DNA of 64,000 bases from Comamonas endophytica. GTDB taxonomy: Bacteria > Pseudomonadota > Gammaproteobacteria > Burkholderiales > Burkholderiaceae_C. The notes under the pieces are model-generated. The model saw nothing but the letters and a program-made list of their open reading frames with translations, had not been told where the DNA came from and searched no databases. The position numbers and the translations under genes are program-made. The stretch is taken from assembly GCF_023634805.2 (NCBI RefSeq), contig NZ_CP106883.1, positions 62,001-126,000 on the forward strand, in the 5' to 3' direction. Each line of letters begins with the position of its first letter. The first letter of the stretch is position 1. This document shows, piece by piece, positions 43,429-52,341 of the stretch.

Positions 43429-44415
43429 CTAAGTGAATTGGTTCACTCGGAAGGCAGACTTCCAAGTTCGATCTTGTGCCCCTGTTGCTCGAACGAGGCT
43501 TTCAATCAAGGCTTTGCTTCTTCCCAGAATGAACTCATGTGCCGATGCCGCAATTAGCAGATTCATGTAATTTACAAATTCTCGATCCGCGATCTTTCTT
43601 GATATATCTGGTATACCAGGTGTGGAGATGATGCATATATCACTGCTTAAGGGTATTGCACGAGACGATTGCGCAAAGCCTATGGAGTTTTTTTCACGAG
43701 ATGGTAGCAACACAACTGGACTATCTCCAGTTACGAAAAACTCCTTCTTTGGCGCCTGAATAATTGTTAATTTGGAATCCCAAAAAAGTTGACAAATAAG
43801 CGGAACAAGCCGCACTACTGCAGGAACGACCCCATGATTTTCATAAATAATTTCATATTCTTCTGAGTGCACTAAATCGAATAACTCTTGGGCGCTTAGC
43901 CCATCCAGGTTAGGATCTTCATCAATCCGCTCCTGAGTTTTCTCAAGCGACGAATACTGAGATTTTATTTCCATCAAGTGAAGTTCACTATAAATCGCTT
44001 TGTAGGAACGAATTAGATCATGTGAGCGACAGAACGAGACTCCAAGGAAATAGCAGAGCCAGAATCTATCTTCCTCGGATAAATCCTTGCCTGCTAAGAT
44101 ACGCTCAATAACTGGTGCTGATATATCTTCGATAGCTGCTAAGAAGTGTTCAACTACATAGCTAGGCTCGCCCTAATTTTTAGGAAGAGTGTATAGGTCT
44201 TGAATTACCCCAATTCTTCTTGGAAAACTTTCCCTAATGCTTTTCATTGAGAAAATGTATACCCAAAGCTTTTCGTCATCTGCCCGAAACCTTGCTTGGT
44301 AACTCGCCGGAACAAAATGCTGCCTTCGAGGTTTCTGCGGATTCCGGCTTTGCTTTTCTATGCGTCCCCTAATTATTTCCTGGATCTTGGAAAAGAATGC
44401 ATAACGTTCGTTCAT
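43429..44415 (-). pseudogene. DUF4238 protein gene broken by one in-frame TAG
   Basis: Two open segments belong to one gene in the same frame. The N-terminal part (80 codons) carries the DUF4238 signature RRQHFVPASYQARFRADDEK and ends at TAG 44173-44175. Reading on past that stop gives GEPSYVVEHFLAAIEDISAP and EDRFWLCYFLGVSFCRSHDL without a further break, joining the second segment with FVTGDSPVVLLPSRE and ending at 43429. The whole would be 327 residues plus the interrupted codon. No frameshift is present, so inactivation is recent, or the stop is read through. DUF4238 function is unknown. The gene is AT-rich cargo after the trb operon. Confidence 0.85.
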
Positions 44416-44544
44416 TTCTCTCCTAGTAAGGTAGCCTATCTTCTTTGCACTCTAATATGTGCCAAACCAAAGCAGCCCCTTTGTCATCCGTCTTTATACC
44501 CTCGACAATATGAAAATTTTGCACCTCAGGTTGGACAAATAACA

Positions 44545-44572
44545 AAAAAGGATGACTACTGCCATCCTTTTT
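44545..44572 (-). terminator. Terminator after the H-NS-like gene (possibly two-way)
   Basis: The stem AAAAAGGATG / CATCCTTTTT with an eight-base loop has A and T runs on both sides, so it could stop transcription from the leftward hns gene and from the other strand. Confidence 0.8.
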
Positions 44573-44584
44573 ATTTAAAACCTA

Positions 44585-44893
44585 TTAAGCCGCCGAGGTC
44601 TGAATCAAAAACTTTTGGCGATCCTCATTAGCAATCCACTTTGGCGCCTTCCCGCGGCCAGTCCAGGTATCGCCCGTGGCGGGATTGCGATATTTTGCTT
44701 CTACCTTATGACCAGCAGATGCTTTGCGTTGTCCGCGCGCAGGCGCAAAAACATCTTCAGCGGTCAAAGAATATTCGGCAACAATGGAGCGAACTTTGGA
44801 TACGGCTTCGTCGAGCTCTGCCTTACGTGCAGCCTGGATCTGTTGTTCCAGGGCATCGCGCTGAGCCATCAATTCTTTATAAGTAGTTTGCAT
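44585..44893 (-). CDS. H-NS-family nucleoid protein
   Basis: Encodes 102 aa from the ATG at 44893, with AAGGA six bases before it. An N-terminal coiled-coil (YKELMAQRDALEQQIQAARK) and the C-terminal DNA-binding motif YRNPATGDTWTGRGKAPKWI are diagnostic. Plasmid-borne H-NS paralogues can silence AT-rich cargo and lower the cost of entry; AT-rich regions near 36-46 kb and 57-62 kb are possible targets. Confidence 0.93.
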   Translation of the reverse strand: MQTTYKELMAQRDALEQQIQAARKAELDEAVSKVRSIVAEYSLTAEDVFAPARGQRKASAGHKVEAKYRNPATGDTWTGRGKAPKWIANEDRQKFLIQTSAA

Positions 44894-44958
44894 AAAAATC
44901 CTTTCATTTATCTTATTAAACATTATCCACAAAATTCAATGAGAATTCTAACATCTAC

Positions 44959-45195
44959 TTAACGAATTCTCATCAAAATGTTACTCATTACTCTTGGAAT
45001 TATATAAGCAGCGAAAACAGCCAAACCAGCTTTAATAAAATGAGGAAGCAACGTCATCAACGGAATATCGGCCACCGACGCAGCTATTGAAAGGAGAGCG
45101 ACGTTCAAACATAGCACCCAAGCAAATAGCTTCAGAAAGAGGCGGACTACTCCGCTTACTTTAGCCAGTGGCGCGTACATATGATGGTAACTCAT
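44959..45195 (-). CDS. Small hydrophobic protein, unknown
   Basis: Encodes 78 aa with two predicted TM helices (about 18-42 and 50-72) and a basic C-terminus (RVMSNILMRIR). An AGGTAAAC-type site precedes the ATG. It lies between hns and the resolvase relic. I do not recognise the family, and the small size leaves some doubt that it is expressed. Confidence 0.5.
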   Translation of the reverse strand: MSYHHMYAPLAKVSGVVRLFLKLFAWVLCLNVALLSIAASVADIPLMTLLPHFIKAGLAVFAAYIIPRVMSNILMRIR

Positions 45196-45208
45196 AGTTT
45201 ACCTCCGT

Positions 45209-45826
45209 CTAGGATGTTGAATCAACTTTTAGCGCTTCATAAAGCACAGTCTTCTCCACTTTGATGCTGCAGCGACTTCTCGGAATGTAAGCCCCTTGTC
45301 CACTATCTGTTTCGCTTGCTGAAGCTTTGCAGTGAGGATTACGGGCTTTCTTCCTCCCTTGCGCCCCTGGCTGCTACTGACGTCAGCCCAGCAACGGTCC
45401 GCTCGAGGATCAAATCACGCTCGAATTCCGCGAGTGAAGCAGATTGGTAAGCAGTCTTTCGCTGCGTGTTGTCGTATCGATCTCTGGATCACTCAATGAT
45501 CTAAATGAAATTCCGCGTTTCCCTTAGTCTAAGACCGTTTGCACCAAATGTTTAAGGGATCGGCCCAGTCTGTCCAGCTTCCAAACGATAAGGGCGTCAC
45601 CTTCGCGCAGGTACTGCAATGGTTTTTCAAGTCCTGGCCTATCGTCCTTATCTTCCCTGACGACATCTGAGAGCTCCTTAATCTTCGGGCCACTTGAGGC
45701 TCCAAGCTTCGCATATAGCCAAGATACGTACTCGGCCATTCGGTACCAGCCTGTGGAGATCCGCTCTGCCCCAGCGTAGGGCCCCCAAGCACAGAAGCAT
45801 GTCATTGCTGGGTGCCCATTTCTCAC
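45209..45826 (-). pseudogene. Decayed Tn3-type serine resolvase (TnpR)
   Basis: A recognisable resolvase core, DDRPGLEKPLQYLREGDALI and VWKLDRLGRSLKHLVQTV, lies at about 45524-45655. Further downstream, in other frames, come EFERDLILERTVAGL and then KQIVDKGLTFREVAA, KTVLYEALKV and a stop at 45209. The N-terminal part with the catalytic serine is not recoverable. Several frameshifts make it non-functional. It is probably what remains of a Tn3-family transposon. Confidence 0.8.
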
Positions 45827-45871
45827 TGGGTAAATCGTACTGGCGCGCGTTTGATCTTCCCAGCCGACTAT

Positions 45872-46198
45872 CTACGCTACCGCTTTGCCGCTCAGATCGG
45901 CGAAGTTATTGATCTTCACCGCGCCGTCCGGGAAGCGCGCCACGATCTCCAGCTGTCCGCCCATCGCCTCGATGTGACTGCGTAGCGTGGAAAGGTACAT
46001 ATCCGTGCGCCTCTCCATTTTGGCAATGGAAGGCTGCTGAACGCGGAGTACATCCGCCAGCATCTTTTGCGACAGGCCACGCGCTTGGCGCAGCTCATTG
46101 AGCGGCATCTCGGCAAGCATTGCCTGTGCCTGAACCTCGGCGCGGGCCTGTGCCTCGGGTGACATTTGCTGCCGCAGTTCAGAGAATTTCTTAGCCAT
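45872..46198 (-). CDS. higA: HigA-like XRE antitoxin
   Basis: Encodes 108 aa. A helical N-terminus leads to an HTH domain, MPLNELRQARGLSQKMLADV and LRVQQPSIAKMERRTD, of the HigA2/XRE antitoxin type. Its start overlaps the end of the toxin gene by eight bases, and the toxin-first order is typical of hig pairs. It would neutralise the toxin and repress the pair's promoter at the palindromes near 46571-46586. Confidence 0.88.
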   Translation of the reverse strand: MAKKFSELRQQMSPEAQARAEVQAQAMLAEMPLNELRQARGLSQKMLADVLRVQQPSIAKMERRTDMYLSTLRSHIEAMGGQLEIVARFPDGAVKINNFADLSGKAVA

Positions 46199-46556
46199 TG
46201 ATCAGCCCTTCCTTTCGAAGTTGCTCCAGATGTTCGTCGTAAAGCCTGTCGGCGATGGGAACATGGACGTCATACCAACGGTCGTTTCCTGTCTTGTCCC
46301 CGCCAATCAACAAAATAGCTGATCGTCGGGGATCAAACGCGTACAAGGTTCGAAGTGGGCGCCCATCATGCTGAGTGCGCAATTCCCGCATATGGCTGTG
46401 CCGTGAGCCATTGATTCCGCTGCTATGAGGAAAACCCAGGGTAGGCCCACGCGCTTCCAACAGACGTACCGATGTATCCAGCGATTCCTGCTCTTCTGCA
46501 GTCAAGCCGGCCCACCAGTCGCCAAAGTCATCTGTGTACTCGACATCCCATTTCAT
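46191..46556 (-). CDS. higB: HigB/RelE-family toxin (Gp49-like)
   Basis: Encodes 121 aa. WDVEYTDDFGDWWAGLTAEE, VRLLEARGPTLGFPHSSGI, then MRELRTQHDGRPLRTLYAFD and ILLIGGDKTG are hallmarks of the phage-derived Gp49-like HigB/RelE toxins, ribosome-dependent mRNA nucleases. It is the upstream gene of the pair with HigA and would promote plasmid maintenance. Confidence 0.9.
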   Translation of the reverse strand: MKWDVEYTDDFGDWWAGLTAEEQESLDTSVRLLEARGPTLGFPHSSGINGSRHSHMRELRTQHDGRPLRTLYAFDPRRSAILLIGGDKTGNDRWYDVHVPIADRLYDEHLEQLRKEGLING

Positions 46557-46570
46557 GACTCAAGTATAGC

Positions 46571-46586
46571 TTCCATGGAATATTCC
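46571..46586. promoter_or_regulatory. Overlapping palindromes before higB, probable antitoxin operator
   Basis: TTCCATGGAA (46571-46580) and GGAATATTCC (46577-46586) are two perfect ten-base palindromes overlapping by four bases, 15 bp upstream of the higB start. Such paired palindromes are usual antitoxin binding sites. Confidence 0.6.
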
Positions 46587-46695
46587 GTCAAAGGAATACA
46601 TGTAAAGGTCAAGCAACTTCTTTTAAGCGTGGTAAGCGCACCGTTAGACCCGCAGCGTTATGAAAATCATTTCAAGCTCCGCAACCAAACGTATA

Positions 46696-46711
46696 CTGTA
46701 CGCATGTACAG
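46696..46711 (+). promoter_or_regulatory. LexA (SOS) box at the start of umuD
   Basis: CTGTACGCATGTACAG fits the CTGT-N8-ACAG SOS consensus and is a dyad with six-base arms. It overlaps the first in-frame ATG of umuD (46704), an unusual position discussed in the findings. Confidence 0.85.
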
Positions 46712-47147
46712 CAATTCATTAATCGCCGGCCAGCCGATTCCTTGGCTTGCAACTCCTTTGGTGCTGCCATTAGCGGATTGCTCTGTGCGTGCCGGCTTTC
46801 CCTCTCCCGCGGAAGACTTCAGCGGTAAGCGCCTGGACATTTCGGAAATTCTGGTGGAACACCCCCAGGCTACCTATCTGCTGCGTGTGGCTGGGCCCTC
46901 AATGACCGAATACGGCATCGATGACGGCGATTTGATCGTGGTGGACCGAGCGCTGACGGCGCGCCATGGCTGCATAGTGGTTGCAATCCTGGACAGCGAA
47001 TTCACCGTGAAGGTTCTGCACCAGGTCAACGGCACTTTTCGCCTTAAGGCGGGCAACCGCACCTATCCCGACATTGTTCCGCGCGAGGGCCAGACCCTCG
47101 AGATCTGGGGCGTGGTCACGGCCTGTGTGAAGCGATTCTCGAGATAG
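46704..47147 (+). CDS. umuD: UmuD-like subunit of error-prone DNA polymerase V
   Basis: Encodes 147 aa from the ATG at 46704. A self-cleavage site Ala-Gly in [13 protein letters not shown], the catalytic Ser in [17 protein letters not shown] and the catalytic Lys in [12 protein letters not shown] define the UmuD/LexA-type serine-lysine peptidase. After RecA-stimulated cleavage it joins UmuC to form Pol V. The frame is open back to 46425, but that part overlaps the higB region and the SOS box. The partner umuC, two bases on, is interrupted, so Pol V cannot be made from this locus. Confidence 0.88.
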   Translation: MYSNSLIAGQPIPWLATPLVLPLADCSVRAGFPSPAEDFSGKRLDISEILVEHPQATYLLRVAGPSMTEYGIDDGDLIVVDRALTARHGCIVVAILDSEFTVKVLHQVNGTFRLKAGNRTYPDIVPREGQTLEIWGVVTACVKRFSR

Positions 47148-47149
47148 CC

Positions 47150-47277
47150 ATGTTCGCGCTGATCGACGGGAATAATTTCTATGTGTCGTGCGAACGCGCC
47201 TTTCGCCCCTCGCTGCGCGGCATTCCGGTGGTCGTGCTGTCCAACAACGACGGTTGCGCCATTGCCAGATCAGACGA
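47150..47277 (+). pseudogene. umuC: umuC, 5' fragment (disrupted)
   Basis: The first 42 codons of umu[21 protein letters not shown] and [16 protein letters not shown], with the metal-binding Asp of Y-family polymerases ([12 protein letters not shown]). At 47277-47278 the homology stops at the edge of the inserted transposon; an artificial frame continues to 47452. The rest of the gene resumes at 55702. Confidence 0.92.
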
Positions 47278-47289
47278 TTATGTGGAATG
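47277..47289. repeat. Left end inverted repeat of the ars transposon
   Basis: ATTATGTGGAATG matches the reverse complement of 55684-55696 (ATTACGTGGAATG) at 12 of 13 positions and lies exactly at the break in umuC. Confidence 0.75.
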
Positions 47290-47463
47290 CAATCATCCGT
47301 CAACCAGGTATCGTTTCAACATCATCGCGATAAGCTGTGCATATGAGACTCCACTTCCCCAAGAGTCGCAGAAGCCACGCTACGTTGTCATGGCAGTCGT
47401 GGAGAAATCGGGCGCCGCACGTTTTCCTCTGCCGCCGAATGCCCCCTCGTGACATCCATTCCG

Positions 47464-48663
47464 CTACAGGTTTGGCTTGTCTAGCTCAGTGACATGTTGC
47501 GGAAGCCGTATACCGTGAAGCGCCCAGAAGGCGGTGATTCCCAGCAATGAGGACAGCCACAGTGCGCCTGAACCCCACTGGGAGACGGCCATGCCAAAGA
47601 GAAACGGCGAGCCGGCTTGCAGAATGCGCGCCGGTACCATCAGCCAGCCCTGGCGCAGACCATAGCCGTGCGCGCCGAACACCTTGAGCGGCAGCGTACC
47701 CACGGCGATGGTCAGAATGCCGTTTCCCAACCCATGCAGAATGGCAAAAACGCTGGCCGCAGGGGCACCAACCAAACCCAGACAGATGGCGGCCAAGGGA
47801 TGGGCAAGGATCGCCAGTTTTGCGCACAGCAGCGGATGTGCATTCCTGAGGAACCCGTACTCTGCCAAGCGTCCCGCCACCTGTGCAGGCCCCACAAGCG
47901 CTGCGGCCCAGATAGCTACCGCCACCGTTCCGCCTGTAATTTGCAGCAACTGTGGCAGGTGGGCAGCCATGGCGGTGCTGATAAACCATGAGACAGCGAA
48001 CACATAGGCCATTAGACACACGGTGCGCCTGCGGAACTGCACTTCCTCGCTTGCGTCCTGCATTCCTTCTTGTCTGCGGTCGCTTGACCCCTCCTCGGCC
48101 GCTTTTGCAGCCCGTGGCAACAACATGTTGAGCGGGAGCCCCAGCAACAGGTGCAGCGCCGCCCAGGTCAAACAGGCCTCGCGCCATCCAAACTCATGCG
48201 CAAGATGGCTGGATAGTGGCCACCCGATGGTGCTGGCGAATCCTGCAAACAGCGTGATGCCAGTGATGGCGGGTCGGGCGTCCTGACCATAGAGGCGCAC
48301 AACCGTGGAAAACGCTGCCTCGTACAGGCCGCTGCCCATGGCAATACCCATGATGGCCCAGGCCAGAAACACCTCGCTGGACTGGGTGGCCTGACTCAGT
48401 ATCGCCAGTCCGGCAGCAAATACCAGGTTGCTTGCGATCAAAACCGGACGGCCACCGAAACAGTCGATGAGCCGACCGGCCACGGGCCCAGTGGCAGCTG
48501 AAACCAGCAGTGCCGCTGAGAACGCGGCGAACACTGTGGAGTACGCCATGCCAACGGCACGGCTGATTGATTCAGCCAGCACCGCGGGCAGGTAGTACGA
48601 CGATGCCCAGGACAGCGTTTGCGCCACACCCAGCATGACGGTGGTCTGTGTGCGGCGCTGCAT
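47464..48663 (-). CDS. MFS transporter of the arsenic operon
   Basis: Encodes 399 aa with twelve predicted TM helices in two halves separated by a basic loop (KAAEEGSSDRRQEGMQDASE). Motifs such as GPVAGRLIDCFGGRPVLIAS are major-facilitator loops. It ends the leftward ars operon. MFS exporters in ars operons may remove organic or phosphorylated arsenicals; I cannot tell the substrate, and the ArsJ partner GAPDH gene is absent. Confidence 0.85.
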   Translation of the reverse strand: MQRRTQTTVMLGVAQTLSWASSYYLPAVLAESISRAVGMAYSTVFAAFSAALLVSAATGPVAGRLIDCFGGRPVLIASNLVFAAGLAILSQATQSSEVFLAWAIMGIAMGSGLYEAAFSTVVRLYGQDARPAITGITLFAGFASTIGWPLSSHLAHEFGWREACLTWAALHLLLGLPLNMLLPRAAKAAEEGSSDRRQEGMQDASEEVQFRRRTVCLMAYVFAVSWFISTAMAAHLPQLLQITGGTVAVAIWAAALVGPAQVAGRLAEYGFLRNAHPLLCAKLAILAHPLAAICLGLVGAPAASVFAILHGLGNGILTIAVGTLPLKVFGAHGYGLRQGWLMVPARILQAGSPFLFGMAVSQWGSGALWLSSLLGITAFWALHGIRLPQHVTELDKPNL

Positions 48664-48675
48664 CGTCGCGTCGCC

Positions 48676-49394
48676 TTAAATGCTGCGTTGGTTGACCCGC
48701 TGGGACAGCGCCTCGGCGCTTTCGCGCCGTTCGCTGTAGCGGTCCACCAGGTAGTCCGCGCAGTCGCGGGTCAGGATCGTGAACTTGATCAACTCCTCCA
48801 TCACATCAACCACCCGTTCGTAATATGAGGACGGCTTCATGCGACCTGCTTCGTCGAACTCTGCAAAGGCCTTGGCGACGGACGACTGGTTGGGGATGGT
48901 GAGCATGCGCATCCAGCGACCCAGCACGCGCATCTGGTTGACAGCATTGAAGGACTGCGAGCCCCCGGAGACCTGCATCACGGCCAGGGTCTTGCCCTGG
49001 GTCGGCCGTACGGCGCCCACGGCAAGGGGAATCCAGTCGATCTGGGCCTTCAGGATTCCGGTCATGGCCCCATGGCGCTCGGGTGAGGTCCAGACCATGC
49101 CTTCCGCCCATAGCGCCAACTCACGCAACTCCTGCACCTTAGGGTGGTTGTCCGGTGCATCGTCGGGCAGAGGCAGTCCGCGTGGGTCAAAATCCGCGGC
49201 TCGGCCCCCATTGCTCGCAGCAGCCGGGCTGCCTCCTCCGTCAACAGCCGGCTGTAAGAGCGCTCCCGGGCCGACCCATAGAGCAGCAAGATGCGAGGGG
49301 GATGTGCAGCGCGCTGCTGCGGCAGCAGCCGCGCCAGGTCTGGCACTTCGAACGATTGCATATCCAGGTTGGGGAGATCAGTGCTTTGCAACAC
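48676..49394 (-). pseudogene. arsH: arsH (NADPH-FMN organoarsenical oxidase) with one frameshift
   Basis: The N-terminal part, [20 protein letters not shown], starts at a GTG (49394) inside the end of arsC. The C-terminal part holds [40 protein letters not shown] and [20 protein letters not shown], all classic ArsH. The two are in different frames. Adding one base at the A run at 49189-49192 (T run on the coding strand) restores [21 protein letters not shown] single-base deletion in a homopolymer is therefore the only defect seen; a sequencing error is possible. Confidence 0.9.
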
Positions 49395-49809
49395 ATTGTC
49401 CTTTCGCGTCGATGACGGCTTCGCCGTCTTCCTTGGAGAGTGCGCCCTGTTGGGGCCGAGGTAGGATGTCCAGCACAGCCTCGGAAGGGCGGCACAGGCG
49501 GGTGCCGAGCGGCGTCACCACGATGGGGCGATTGATCAGGATCGGATGCTCGAGCATGAAATCGATCAACTGCTGGTCGGTCCACTTCGGGTCGGCCAAG
49601 CCCAGTTCATCAAAAGGCGTGCCCTTTTGCCGCAGAAGATCGCGCACGGGAATTGCCATCGTGGCCAGCAAACGCTCCAGCGTAGCCCGGTCGGGTGGCG
49701 TCTTGAGATACTCAATGACGCAGGGCTTTTCGCCGCTGTTGCGGATCAAGGCCAGCACGTTGCGGGACGTGCCGCAGGCGGGGTTGTGGTAGATGGTGAT
49801 GGTGCTCAT
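49378..49809 (-). CDS. arsC: Glutaredoxin-dependent arsenate reductase ArsC
   Basis: Encodes 143 aa from the ATG at 49809. The active-site Cys12 is in [11 protein letters not shown], followed by YLKTPPDR and the later [15 protein letters not shown] arginines. It reduces arsenate to arsenite using glutathione and glutaredoxin, for export by ArsB. It follows arsB by 25 bp. Confidence 0.94.
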   Translation of the reverse strand: MSTITIYHNPACGTSRNVLALIRNSGEKPCVIEYLKTPPDRATLERLLATMAIPVRDLLRQKGTPFDELGLADPKWTDQQLIDFMLEHPILINRPIVVTPLGTRLCRPSEAVLDILPRPQQGALSKEDGEAVIDAKGQCVAKH

Positions 49810-49834
49810 GGCAGGTCCAAAGCAAAGGGGCGCT

Positions 49835-51124
49835 TCAAGCAAAAAGGCTCAGGCGCAATGCCAGGGCCGCGAGGGTGGCCAGCAGAACCGGGACGGTCAA
49901 CACCGCACCGACCTTGAAGTAGTAGCCCCAGCCAATCGTCATGCCCTTCTTGGCCAGCACATGCAGCCACAGCAGCGTGGCCAGGCTGCCGATGGGGGTG
50001 ATCTTGGGGCCCAGGTCACAGCCGATCACATTGGCGTAGACCATGGCTTCCTTGACGATGCCACTGGCACTGGAGGCATCGATAGACAAAGCGCCCACCA
50101 GCACGGTCGGCATGTTGTTCATCACGGACGACAGCAGGGCAGACAGCAGGCCTGTGCCCAGGGCCGCGCCCCATATGCCGCCCTGCGCAAAACGGTCCAG
50201 TAACGCCGCCAGGTAGTCTGTCAGGCCCGCATTGCGCAGACCGTAGACCACCAGGTACATGCCCAGGGAGAAAACCACGATTTGCCAAGGAGCGCCGTGC
50301 AATACCTTCTTGGTGCTGATGACAGCCCCGCGCCCAGCCACCGCCAGCAAAATGGCAGCGCCCACCGCCGCGACGGCGCTGACCGGCACGCCCAGGGGCT
50401 CCAGGCCGAAGAAGCCAACCAGCAACAGGACCAGCACCACCCAGCCCGCACGGAAGGTGGCCGGGTCCTTGATGGCATCGGCGGGGCGTTTGAGCTTGCC
50501 AAGGTCGTAGGCTGCGGGAATGTCACGGCGGAAGAACAACAGCAGCATGGCCAAGCTGGCGATCACCGAGACGATGTTGACCGGCACCATGACCGCGGCG
50601 TATTCATTGAATCCGATATCGAAGAAGTCGGCCGAAACGATATTGACCAGATTGGAAACGATCAGCGGCAGGCTGGCCGTGTCGGCGATAAACCCTGCCG
50701 CCATGACAAAGGCCAAAGTGGTTGCCGGCGAGAAGCCCAGGGCCACCAGCATCGCCATGACGATGGGCGTGAGGATCAGCGCGGCCCCATCGTTGGCGAA
50801 CAAGGCAGACACGGCCGCGCCCAGCAGCACGATGAGCGCAAAGAGCCTGGTGCCACGGCCGCCGCCCCAGCGCGCAAAGTGCAGCGCGGCCCATTCAAAG
50901 AACCCGGCCTCATCAAGCAGCAAGCTGATGATGATCACTGCGACAAAGGTGGCCGTAGCGTTCCACACGATATTCCAGACCACCGAAATATCCGTCAGCT
51001 GCACGACCCCCAGCAGCAGCGCAATGGCCGCGCCCAGTGAAGCGCTCCAGCCGATGCCCAGGTTACGGGGTTGCCAGATAACCAAAACCAGGGTGAAAAC
51101 AAAGATCAGGGCAGCCGTGAGCAT
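49835..51124 (-). CDS. arsB: ArsB arsenite/antimonite efflux transporter
   Basis: Encodes 429 aa with about twelve TM helices. Typical ArsB stretches are [40 protein letters not shown] and [16 protein letters not shown]. It exports As(OH)3 as a proton antiporter (no arsA or arsD gene is present). A gap of 54 bp separates it from the upstream LMW-phosphatase-type reductase gene. Confidence 0.95.
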   Translation of the reverse strand: MLTAALIFVFTLVLVIWQPRNLGIGWSASLGAAIALLLGVVQLTDISVVWNIVWNATATFVAVIIISLLLDEAGFFEWAALHFARWGGGRGTRLFALIVLLGAAVSALFANDGAALILTPIVMAMLVALGFSPATTLAFVMAAGFIADTASLPLIVSNLVNIVSADFFDIGFNEYAAVMVPVNIVSVIASLAMLLLFFRRDIPAAYDLGKLKRPADAIKDPATFRAGWVVLVLLLVGFFGLEPLGVPVSAVAAVGAAILLAVAGRGAVISTKKVLHGAPWQIVVFSLGMYLVVYGLRNAGLTDYLAALLDRFAQGGIWGAALGTGLLSALLSSVMNNMPTVLVGALSIDASSASGIVKEAMVYANVIGCDLGPKITPIGSLATLLWLHVLAKKGMTIGWGYYFKVGAVLTVPVLLATLAALALRLSLFA

Positions 51125-51178
51125 AGTGTGGGAGTGCGAGGGTGAGAGGTCTGCGTTCGTGGGCGACGGCGCAGGAAA

Positions 51179-51685
51179 TCAGGAGGCCGACATGTCGCGC
51201 GCCGTGCCTTGCAAGCGCGCCTTGTCCAGCTTGTCGGCGGGCAGGTTGACCAGTAGTTCCAGGCGGCGACGCATCAGGTGCATGGTCTGGCGGAAGGCTT
51301 CCAGCTTGGTGTCCTCAGGCGCATCGCCTGCGGAAGGATCGGGGTAGCCCCAGTGCGCCGTGGCTGGATGCCCAGGCCAGATCGGGCAGACCTCGCCCGC
51401 AGCGTTGTCGCAAACCGTAATGATCAGATCCATGTGGGGTGCCTCGGGCGTGGCGAACTCGTCCCAGGTCTTGCTGCGCAGGCCGTCCACCGACACGCCG
51501 GCGCGCTGCAACACTTGCAGGCCCAGGGGGTTGGGCTGTTGGTTGGCACGTGGGCTGCTGCCGGCCGAATAGGCCTTGAAGCGGCCCCGGCCCATGTCGT
51601 TGAGCAGGGCTTCTGCCAGGATGCTGCGCGCCGAGTTGTGGGTGCACAGGAACAGGACATTCAAGGGGGCAGTGGTATCGGTCAT
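51179..51685 (-). CDS. Low-molecular-weight phosphatase-type arsenate reductase
   Basis: Encodes 168 aa from the ATG at 51685. The P-loop LFLCTHNSARS (Cys14-X5-Arg20) and a later DLIITVCDNAAGEVCPIWPG with a DPSAGDAPED Asp loop define the LMW-PTP ArsC fold, unrelated to the glutaredoxin-type ArsC downstream. This type uses thioredoxin or mycothiol-like reductants. Two arsenate reductases of different origin thus stand in one operon. Confidence 0.92.
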   Translation of the reverse strand: MTDTTAPLNVLFLCTHNSARSILAEALLNDMGRGRFKAYSAGSSPRANQQPNPLGLQVLQRAGVSVDGLRSKTWDEFATPEAPHMDLIITVCDNAAGEVCPIWPGHPATAHWGYPDPSAGDAPEDTKLEAFRQTMHLMRRRLELLVNLPADKLDKARLQGTARDMSAS

Positions 51686-51793
51686 AGGTTTTAGCAGCAG
51701 GACTTGAGGACGAATGGTGCGAGGTGCGCAGACGGTCACCGCTGCGGCACGCGGGGAAAGGCACAAAGCAAGCGGTGCCGCTCGCCTGTTAGA

Positions 51794-52117
51794 TCAGCAA
51801 TTGCAGGCGGAGGCATCCGCAGGCGTGCAAACAGCGCCCTGACAGCAGTTCTCGGTGAGATAAGCCAGCAGTTCGTTCATCGTTGGGAAGGCTGCGCGGT
51901 AAATCACGTTGCGCCCTTGGCGCTCCTGACTGACCAGTTCCGCATGGGACAACTCCTTGAGGTGGAAGGACAGCGCATTGGGTGCAATGCCCAACTGCTC
52001 TGCCAGGACGCTAGGGGTAAGGCCCTCCGGTCCAGCCACCACCAGAGCGCGGAACACACGCAGGCGGGCCTCATGTGCGAGGGCTGATAGCGAACGAATG
52101 ACTTGGGTCTCTTGCAT
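51794..52117 (-). CDS. arsR: ArsR arsenite-responsive repressor
   Basis: Encodes 107 aa. A winged HTH (LTPSVLAEQLGIAPNALSFH, LKELSHAELVSQERQGRNVI) carries no N-terminal CxCxxC arsenic motif; instead cysteines cluster at the C-terminus (Cys91, 92, 97, 105, 107), the alternative As(III) site seen in the AfArsR type. It heads the ars operon and should bind the dyad directly upstream. Confidence 0.93.
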   Translation of the reverse strand: MQETQVIRSLSALAHEARLRVFRALVVAGPEGLTPSVLAEQLGIAPNALSFHLKELSHAELVSQERQGRNVIYRAAFPTMNELLAYLTENCCQGAVCTPADASACNC

Positions 52118-52120
52118 AAA

Positions 52121-52142
52121 TCAATGATACAACGATTATTGA
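52121..52142. promoter_or_regulatory. Probable ArsR operator
   Basis: TCAATGAT-acaacg-ATTATTGA, arms matching 7 of 8 bases, lies three bases upstream of the arsR start codon and would overlap its promoter or leader. Confidence 0.65.
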
Positions 52143-52341
52143 ATTAATGGTTAAAAAAGAGTATTTCGATCGCAATGTTCGTTACCGGTCGGCCGCGTGA
52201 TGGGCGGGTTTGAGCTGGACTTCACAGTTGTACTGCCGTCCAGCGACGGCAATGCACGCGGCCTGTAGGTCATCGCAAGCGAGCTTGCAGGGGGCAGTGT
52301 GATCAAGCACTGAGAATGGGCGTCTTGTGCTGCCGTCTTGA

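Noticed and set aside
45872..46556. The higBA pair as part of the resolvase transposon
   Set aside because: No terminal repeats enclosing both could be found, and the resolvase is too decayed to define an element.
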